Notes under the pieces: model-generated | Databases searched by the model: none | Seen by the model: only the letters and a program-made list of their open reading frames with translations | What the model was told of the DNA's origin: nothing | From: JAWPNA01 sp045402695 | GTDB lineage: Bacteria > Acidobacteriota > Polarisedimenticolia > JACPZX01 > DASXTC01 | Length of the DNA: 7,434 bases | Reading direction: 5' to 3' | Assembly: GCA_045402695.1 (NCBI GenBank) | Contig: JAWPNA010000037.1 | Span: 1-7,434 of the forward strand | Program-made: the position numbers and the translations under genes | Shown: piece by piece, positions 1 through 4,914 of the stretch | How the letters are laid out: every line of letters starts with the position of its first letter | How positions within the stretch are numbered: the stretch's first letter is position 1

Positions 1-1
1 G

Positions 2-1099
2 ACCACCACCGCGGCGATGATCGCCCGGATGCTCCTGGAGACGGGGCGCGATCCTTCCTACCTGGTGGGCGGCGTTCTGAAGGACCTCGACCAATCGTAC
101 CGCCTGGGGAGGGACGGTAAGGATGCCCCGTTCGTGATCGAGGGGGACGAGTACGAGACCTCGTTTTTCGACAAGGGTCCCAAGTTCCTGCACTACATGC
201 CGCGCACCGCTGTGTTGACCAGCGTCGAGTACGACCATGCGGAGATGTATCCCAGCCTCGACGCCGTGAAGGAGGCGTTCGCCCGCTTCGTGGCGCTCGT
301 GCCACCCACCGCGCACGGCGGGCGTCTCATTGTCTGCGCCGATGACCCGATCGCGGCGGAACTCGCCGCGGGCTGCATGGCCGAGTTGATCCCATACGGG
401 CTGAGCGACGGCTCACGGATCAGGGGTCGCGCGCTGGACTCCGGGCCGGACGGCCTCAGCTTTCACGTGACCGCGGACGGCGCCGATCTCGGCACATTCA
501 ACCTGCAGCTCACGGGCAACCACAACCTGCGCAATGCCTTGTCGGCGGTCGCGGTGGGGCGCGGGCTCGGGCTCACAACCGCTGAGATCCGCGCGGGACT
601 GGCGGCCTTCTCGGGCGTGCGCCGCCGGCAGGAGATCCGGGGGGTGGCCGGGGGCATCACCGTGATTGACGACTTCGCGCATCATCCAACGGCGGTGCGC
701 GAGACGATCGCGGCCATCAAGGCGCGATTCCCGCGGCGGCATCTCTGGGCCGTGTTCGAGCCGCGCACCAACACCACGCGGCGCGATGTCTTCCAGCAGG
801 AGTACGCCCGTGCTTTCGACGGCGCCGGCGACGTGCTGATCGCCCCGGTGGATCACCCCGAGCGCGCCCCGGAGGGGCACCGGTTCAGCGTGGACCGCCT
901 GGTGGACGAACTGCGCGAACGAGGTCTCTCGGCGGCTCAGATGCCCGGCGGCGTAGAGGAAATCGTGGCCTACATCAGCGAGCGCGCCCGCCGCGGCGAC
1001 GCCGTGCTCATCATGAGCAACGGCGGATTCGGCGGGATCCACGAGAAGCTGCTGGCGGCCCTCACGTCGCGCTGCCAGCCGGGCCAGCATCTCGCCTGA
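2..1099 (+). CDS. mpl: UDP-N-acetylmuramate:L-alanyl-gamma-D-glutamyl-meso-diaminopimelate ligase (Mpl), 5'-truncated by window edge
   Basis: Cytoplasmic Mur-family ligase that uses ATP to join the recycled tripeptide L-Ala-gamma-D-Glu-meso-DAP to UDP-MurNAc, returning old wall peptides to peptidoglycan synthesis. The frame is open at the left edge and begins TTTAAM, the end of the Mur ligase P-loop (GKTTTA), so the N-terminal UDP-binding Rossmann domain (roughly the first 110 residues in E. coli Mpl) lies outside the window. Internal ATGs such as the one at 17 are not the start. Mpl hallmarks counted from codon 17: EGDEYETSFFDK (42-53), KFLHYMPRT, EYDH (71-74), NHNLRNA (168-174), DDFAHHPTA (218-226), FEPRTNT (247-253) and SNGGFGGIHEKLL (334-346). 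DDFAHHPTA and SNGGFGGIH separate Mpl from MurC. The C-terminal tail overlaps the convergent glycosyltransferase by 38 bases. Family assignment is very secure; substrate specificity is inferred from family. Confidence 0.96.
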   Translation, partial: TTTAAMIARMLLETGRDPSYLVGGVLKDLDQSYRLGRDGKDAPFVIEGDEYETSFFDKGPKFLHYMPRTAVLTSVEYDHAEMYPSLDAVKEAFARFVALVPPTAHGGRLIVCADDPIAAELAAGCMAELIPYGLSDGSRIRGRALDSGPDGLSFHVTADGADLGTFNLQLTGNHNLRNALSAVAVGRGLGLTTAEIRAGLAAFSGVRRRQEIRGVAGGITVIDDFAHHPTAVRETIAAIKARFPRRHLWAVFEPRTNTTRRDVFQQEYARAFDGAGDVLIAPVDHPERAPEGHRFSVDRLVDELRERGLSAAQMPGGVEEIVAYISERARRGDAVLIMSNGGFGGIHEKLLAALTSRCQPGQHLA

Positions 1100-2294
1100 A
1101 CAGACCGGACAGGGTCCGACCGGTCGCCTTGATGCTGAAGTTCTCCTCGACGATCCTCCGTCCCTCGCGGCCGCAGCGCGCGCGCAGGTCCGGATCGGCG
1201 ATGACCCGCTCGAGGGCCGCCGCCAGCGCCCCCGCGTCGCGCTCCGCGACGAGGAGGCCGCTGGCGCCGTCCTTCACGACTTCAGGTATCCCCGAGATCT
1301 CGGTGGAGACCACAGTTAAGCCGCACGCCATGGCCTCGATGATCGTGTTGGGGATGCCGTCGCGGTCAGAATCCGGCATCACCATGCAGGGGAGCACGAA
1401 CACTCCCGCTCGCGCCAGAGCCGCCGGGATTCGCTCGTGTTCGATCGCCCCTTTCAGGGCCACCGCACCGGCGAGGCCCAGATCCTCGATGAGGGCGGCA
1501 AGCGGCTCTCTCTGATCCCCGTCGCCGTAGATCTCCAGCCGGACATCGCGCCCTTTGCCCCTCAGGCGCGCGACGGCCTGGATCAGATAAGGGAAACCTT
1601 TCTTCTCCTTCAGGCGCGACACGGCGATCAGCCGCTCGGGAGACGCGGGCGACGGCGAGAAAGAGAACCGTTCCAGGTCCACACCGTGGTACACGCGCAC
1701 GATCTTGGATGGCTCCATTCCCCTTCCGCCCAACTTCCCGCAGAACTCCTTCAGGTACGTCTCGTTGAAGCCGGTGCACGTGGCGACGAAGCGCGCCGCC
1801 CGGATCTTCACCCTCAGCCGCCCGGGGTGCGTGTAGAGATCGCGGGCATGGGCGGCGAAGGAGAAGGGCAGCTCGAGGCACGCGGCCGCGGCCATCGCCG
1901 CGTCGGCGATGTAGTCGGCGTGCTGCGCGTGAACGTGGGTGGCTCCGGCCTCCTTGATGCGCGCCGCCAGGTAGAACACCTCCATCAGGTGGCTGGTGTG
2001 ACTCGTGCGCCCGCCGACGCGCAGCGCCGCGGACACTCCGCGCACGAACGCCAGCGGGGATCGGAAGAGACACCACAACCCGGCCCGCACGCACTCCCGC
2101 GAACCGCCGCGAGGCATGTAGGTGGTGCGGTCGATCCACTCCCGCATGCCCGACTGCGCGGCCACCTCGGCCGACGGACGGTTGAACGAGATGAGGGCCA
2201 ACTCCACGCCGGCGCCCAGCACCCCGCGCACCTCGTTGAGGAGCCAGCCGCCTCCCCAGCGCGGAAATGTATTGGCGATGTAAGCGACCTTCAT
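1062..2294 (-). CDS. GT4-family glycosyltransferase, WcaL/AmsK-like (exopolysaccharide type)
   Basis: Predicted retaining, GT-B fold glycosyltransferase of 410 residues, a full length for GT4. It would transfer a sugar from a nucleotide-sugar donor to a glycan or lipid-linked acceptor on the cytoplasmic face; donor and acceptor cannot be read from sequence. N-terminal half: MKVAYIANTFPRWGGGWLLN, then HVHAQHADY (120-128) and PFSFAAHARDLY (143-154), a layout seen in WcaL/AmsK-type exopolysaccharide enzymes. C-terminal half: AVSRLKEKKGF (224-234), EIYGDGD (254-260), DGIPNTIIEAMACG (312-325) and EISGIPEVVKDGASGLLV (332-349). The usual EX7E motif is D312-X7-E320, a conservative change. The ATG is preceded by AAGGA with an 8-base spacer and lies 14 bases after the stop of the RtcB-like gene, so it is the last operon gene. 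No membrane segments or signal peptide are apparent. Its last 38 bases overlap mpl. Confidence 0.92.
   Translation of the reverse strand: MKVAYIANTFPRWGGGWLLNEVRGVLGAGVELALISFNRPSAEVAAQSGMREWIDRTTYMPRGGSRECVRAGLWCLFRSPLAFVRGVSAALRVGGRTSHTSHLMEVFYLAARIKEAGATHVHAQHADYIADAAMAAAACLELPFSFAAHARDLYTHPGRLRVKIRAARFVATCTGFNETYLKEFCGKLGGRGMEPSKIVRVYHGVDLERFSFSPSPASPERLIAVSRLKEKKGFPYLIQAVARLRGKGRDVRLEIYGDGDQREPLAALIEDLGLAGAVALKGAIEHERIPAALARAGVFVLPCMVMPDSDRDGIPNTIIEAMACGLTVVSTEISGIPEVVKDGASGLLVAERDAGALAAALERVIADPDLRARCGREGRRIVEENFSIKATGRTLSGLFRRDAGPAGSAT
1103..1125. repeat. short GC-rich inverted repeat just after the mpl stop
   Basis: Arms GACCGG (1103-1108) and CCGGTC (1120-1125) are perfect reverse complements around an 11-base loop; an alternative stem CGGAC/GTCCG uses the inner bases. 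It begins four bases after the mpl stop, where a terminator would be useful, but no T-run follows on the plus strand and it lies within the coding region of the minus-strand glycosyltransferase. It could be a weak transcription-end hairpin or chance in GC-rich DNA. Confidence 0.25.
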
Positions 2295-2302
2295 GCGGGG
2301 AG

Positions 2303-2307
2303 TCCTT
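2303..2307 (-). promoter_or_regulatory. ribosome binding site of the downstream glycosyltransferase
   Basis: On the minus strand AAGGA stands 8 bases before the ATG at 2294, between it and the TGA of the RtcB-like gene (2311-2309). It supports the chosen start and independent or re-initiating translation of the last operon gene. Confidence 0.6.
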
Positions 2308-2308
2308 T

Positions 2309-3802
2309 TCAGGCCTTGAGCACGGCCACGGGGCGCAGGCGGGCGGCCGGCCGCGCGATGCCGGCGGCCCCGGCCACCGACATCACTTCTTCGATCGCTT
2401 CATCGGAGAGGTGCGGCAGGATCTCGGGTGAGGGCGAGTCGTAGGTGTACTTGCGGGTGACGAATCCCGGCCGCTGGCTCAGCAACCCCGCGGCCTCGAA
2501 CCGCTCCACTGTGTGGCCCGCGCCGTGGTCCACCGAGTACAGCGAAGCCGCGGCTCCGTCGCGCCCCACCACCACGAACGAGGAGGTGCGGTTGGTGCCG
2601 GGCACCATGATCGGCTGGCCGATCTCCCGGTAGGGGTGATCGGCGGGCATCGCCGAGGGGCCCACCGCGCGTGCCGCGTTGTGACGGTGGACCCAGAGAT
2701 CCTTCCCGTCGATCCTTTCCCGCTGGATCGTGTTGTGCGACAGGTCGGCGAGGATTCCCAGGCGGAGATCGCGCGAGCCCGTGGCGCGGCGTAGCGCAAC
2801 CTGGATCAACGCCGTCACCGCAGTCCGGTTGGCGTACCCGTAGTTGGCGGCCACCTTGAGCGAGAGGATGAGCTTCCTCCCTTCGCGCGACTCGGCGGGC
2901 ACCGCCACATAATCCCGCCTCCTGAAGTGGTAGTCCCAGCGCCGCCTCAGATCTCCCAGTCCGCGCACGTCGCGCATCATGTGCAGCGACACCTTCCTCC
3001 AGAACAGCTTGCGCCGGCGCTTCGGATCTGTCTTCCTGCGCCAGGCGTAGAGCCGGCCCAGGTCGTGGCCGAGTCTCTCGGACCCGGTGTGGAACATCGC
3101 CACCACCCGCCCGGGCTCAAGCCCCAGCGCGTGGCAGAGGCTCTTGTCGATCACTTCGGAGACCACCTGCAACTCGAGGAAGTGGTTTCCGCCCCCGATG
3201 TAGGCGAACGAGAATCGGCCCATCTCCAGGCTCCGCTCGTCCACCGCCGCGGCCAGCTCGACGCTTGAGGGTTCCTCGCCGGCCAGGGCATTGCCGCCGT
3301 GCTCGATGGCCGCGCACATCCCGGGGTCGAGCCCGAAGCGCCGCGCCGCGGCGGGGGCCCCTTTGCGGCAGAAGTCGATCACCTCCGAGCGGCCCAGCGC
3401 GGCTTTGCGACGGCGGCGCGGGATCTCCTCACGCAGGTGATCCATCAGCCTGTCCAGGAACGCCTCGGTGAGATCCGACTGCATCAGAGGCGTGGTCAGC
3501 AGATTCATGCCGCAGTTCTGCGACGGGCTGGAAAACGACAGCACGATGTCTGAACGGGTCGCGATGGCGGTAGAGGACGGTGTCTCGAGGCGATCCTTCC
3601 AGTGCAAGTCAGGCAGCGCCACCACCGGCTCGGCTACCCACGGCAGGCGCGACACCGCCATCAGCCGATCGACCACCCAAGGCTCCGCGCCCGAGTTGGG
3701 GCCCGCGTACAGCTTCACGCCGCGCCCCGCCGGATCCTCGATCATGCACGGGACGCCCGCGCGCGCCGGCTGCGCGCAGGGTCCGCCGCCTGGGACGCTC
3801 AC
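2309..3802 (-). CDS. divergent RtcB-family protein (RNA ligase-like) encoded in an envelope operon
   Basis: 497-residue homologue of RtcB, the Mn/GTP-dependent ligase joining RNA 3'-phosphate to 5'-OH ends via a guanylylated histidine. Visible matches: ALPDLHWK (62-69; family PDVHxG), QNCGMNLL (95-102), GGGNHFLELQ (203-212; N206, H207, E210), FHTGSERLGH (237-246; H238), AANYGYANR (318-326), DLSHN (353-357; H356), HGAG (426-429; H426 aligns with the guanylylated His) and the C-terminal RLRPVAVLKA (K496 aligns with the GMP-contacting Lys). Departures: the GGVGFDINCG block reads SSPSQNCG, so the metal-ligand Asp becomes S94 while Cys97 is kept; PGSMG is PGTNR; HGAGR is HGAGH. Residues 255-296 are very basic (18 of 42 Lys/Arg). 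The start is GTG, overlapping the kinase stop (GTGA), with GGAGG 7 bases upstream; M20 (3745) lacks a comparable site. Homology is certain; RNA ligase activity is uncertain, and the substrate is unknown. Confidence 0.88.
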   Translation of the reverse strand: MSVPGGGPCAQPARAGVPCMIEDPAGRGVKLYAGPNSGAEPWVVDRLMAVSRLPWVAEPVVALPDLHWKDRLETPSSTAIATRSDIVLSFSSPSQNCGMNLLTTPLMQSDLTEAFLDRLMDHLREEIPRRRRKAALGRSEVIDFCRKGAPAAARRFGLDPGMCAAIEHGGNALAGEEPSSVELAAAVDERSLEMGRFSFAYIGGGNHFLELQVVSEVIDKSLCHALGLEPGRVVAMFHTGSERLGHDLGRLYAWRRKTDPKRRRKLFWRKVSLHMMRDVRGLGDLRRRWDYHFRRRDYVAVPAESREGRKLILSLKVAANYGYANRTAVTALIQVALRRATGSRDLRLGILADLSHNTIQRERIDGKDLWVHRHNAARAVGPSAMPADHPYREIGQPIMVPGTNRTSSFVVVGRDGAAASLYSVDHGAGHTVERFEAAGLLSQRPGFVTRKYTYDSPSPEILPHLSDEAIEEVMSVAGAAGIARPAARLRPVAVLKA

Positions 3803-4914
3803 GCGATCGCCTCCACCCGCTCGGCGAGGCGCGCCGCGGTGTCGGCCACTTTCTCTCCTTCCCCGATCCGGAAGACCGCGCAGCGCACGGGCTCCAGCAG
3901 CCGCGCCAGGGACGCGCGCTTCGCCATCGGCGGCGCTCCCCGCTCGGCCGCCAGCATCGTCAGCAGCGACGAGCAGGGACGGTAGTCTTTGATCTCCCGC
4001 GCCAAGTCATTCCCCGCGAGCAGCATCTCGGCGGCCTGCCCCGGCCTCAGAGAGGTGACGCCCGAGCGGGAAGCGAACCGCAGGAAGTACAGCGCGGCCG
4101 GGAGAGCGGCGGCGGCACGACGCGCGGAGGCGACGCGGTAGGTCGGTTTCGGGTGCGCCGACAGGGGGAGCCTCGTCCGCCGCGGCTCCACACCCCCCTC
4201 GGCCATTCCCTTCAGGGAGGTCTCGTCGAGCCTCACCGGCTCAGGGCAGGAATAGATCCGCTCCTCGTCGTGGAAGATCAGGTTGTCCGAGAGCAGCCTG
4301 GCTCCCGGGCGCGAAAGGAGCGACAGGCCCAGCGTGGACTTGCCCACGCCGCCGAGCCCCGACAGGATCATCGCCTTTCCCGACGGGAGGGTCACCGCCG
4401 AGGCGTGCAGCAGCCCCCATCCCCGCGTGCGCTCCACCTTCCAGGCCAAGGGGTAGTACACCATGAAGTACATCAGCTTGAAGAAGAGCCGGTTCCTCTT
4501 GCGGTCCACCCGCCCCCGCCTCAGGTACTCGAGCTTGCGGCCCATCCCTGCCGGCACATACGCGCAGTCGGCCGTCACGTTCAGGCGGCAGACCAGGTCG
4601 CCTTCCAGCTCGAACGACATCTTCAGCTCGGGAAAGTCCGGCACGCGCTGCCACAGCACGCTTGCCGGCACGCCGTCCTCGAGCGCGAGCGTCACGCCGC
4701 GGCCCACTCTCTCGCGCTCCGGATCGGACGCGGCGGCGAAGGGCCCTTTGGCGGCCTGCCTCCCCCACCGCCAGGAGGCCTTCACGTGCAGCTCGGCGTC
4801 GGGATCGGCCCCCTTCTTCGTCTCGAACTGCTCCTTCACGAAGGCGCGCAGATCGTCGTCGTTCAGATCGAGGGAGACGGAGAGCCCGTGCAGATCGAAG
4901 TGCAGGTCGCTCAT
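3799..4914 (-). CDS. HprK-like P-loop kinase with uncharacterised N-terminal domain
   Basis: 371-residue protein whose second half resembles the catalytic domain of HPr kinase/phosphorylase and related PEPCK-fold kinases. Seen: LLHASAV (168-174; H170 in the place of the HprK SxHG histidine), MILSGLGGVGKST with the Walker A/P-loop at 186-194, LLSDNLIF (207-214; D210 matches the first Asp of the HprK xADD motif, the second is Asn211), then YSCPEPVRLDE. The typical HprK C-terminal signature for HPr binding and phosphorolysis is not visible, so HPr is unlikely to be the substrate. Residues 1-165 form a separate domain with no motif I recognise; residues 144-156 are hydrophobic but short for a membrane span. 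Similar HprK-related kinases occur near exopolysaccharide, exosortase and RiPP loci, usually with unknown substrates. The ATG overlaps the ABC stop (ATGA, 4914-4911) with no clear Shine-Dalgarno, suggesting translational coupling. It also overlaps the RtcB-like start. Fold call good, substrate unknown. Confidence 0.8.
   Translation of the reverse strand: MSDLHFDLHGLSVSLDLNDDDLRAFVKEQFETKKGADPDAELHVKASWRWGRQAAKGPFAAASDPERERVGRGVTLALEDGVPASVLWQRVPDFPELKMSFELEGDLVCRLNVTADCAYVPAGMGRKLEYLRRGRVDRKRNRLFFKLMYFMVYYPLAWKVERTRGWGLLHASAVTLPSGKAMILSGLGGVGKSTLGLSLLSRPGARLLSDNLIFHDEERIYSCPEPVRLDETSLKGMAEGGVEPRRTRLPLSAHPKPTYRVASARRAAAALPAALYFLRFASRSGVTSLRPGQAAEMLLAGNDLAREIKDYRPCSSLLTMLAAERGAPPMAKRASLARLLEPVRCAVFRIGEGEKVADTAARLAERVEAIA
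3810..3814 (-). promoter_or_regulatory. strong ribosome binding site deciding the GTG start of the RtcB-like gene
   Basis: Minus strand reads GGTGGAGG (3817-3810), then 7 bases to GTG at 3802. This site lies within the last codons of the kinase gene. The next candidate start, ATG at 3745, has only GC-rich sequence and no purine-rich match upstream, so the GTG is preferred. Confidence 0.65.

Noticed and set aside
17..19. ATG at 17 as the start of mpl
   Set aside because: The same frame is open to the left edge and begins with TTTAA of the Mur ligase P-loop, so the real start is outside the window.
413..1090. 225-codon minus-strand frame opposite mpl
   Set aside because: Opposes a highly conserved Mpl coding region and has no recognisable motif.
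1103..1125. Inverted repeat as an intrinsic terminator of mpl
   Set aside because: Lacks a T-run and is inside the opposing coding region; kept only as a low-confidence repeat.
1437..2444. 335-codon plus-strand open frame antisense to the glycosyltransferase
   Set aside because: Same GC-shadow pattern, no domain, and it crosses a gene junction on the coding strand.
3743..3745. ATG at 3745 as the start of the RtcB-like gene
   Set aside because: No Shine-Dalgarno match upstream, while GTG at 3802 has GGAGG at 7 bases and couples to the kinase stop. It stays possible because the first 19 residues have no clear conservation visible.
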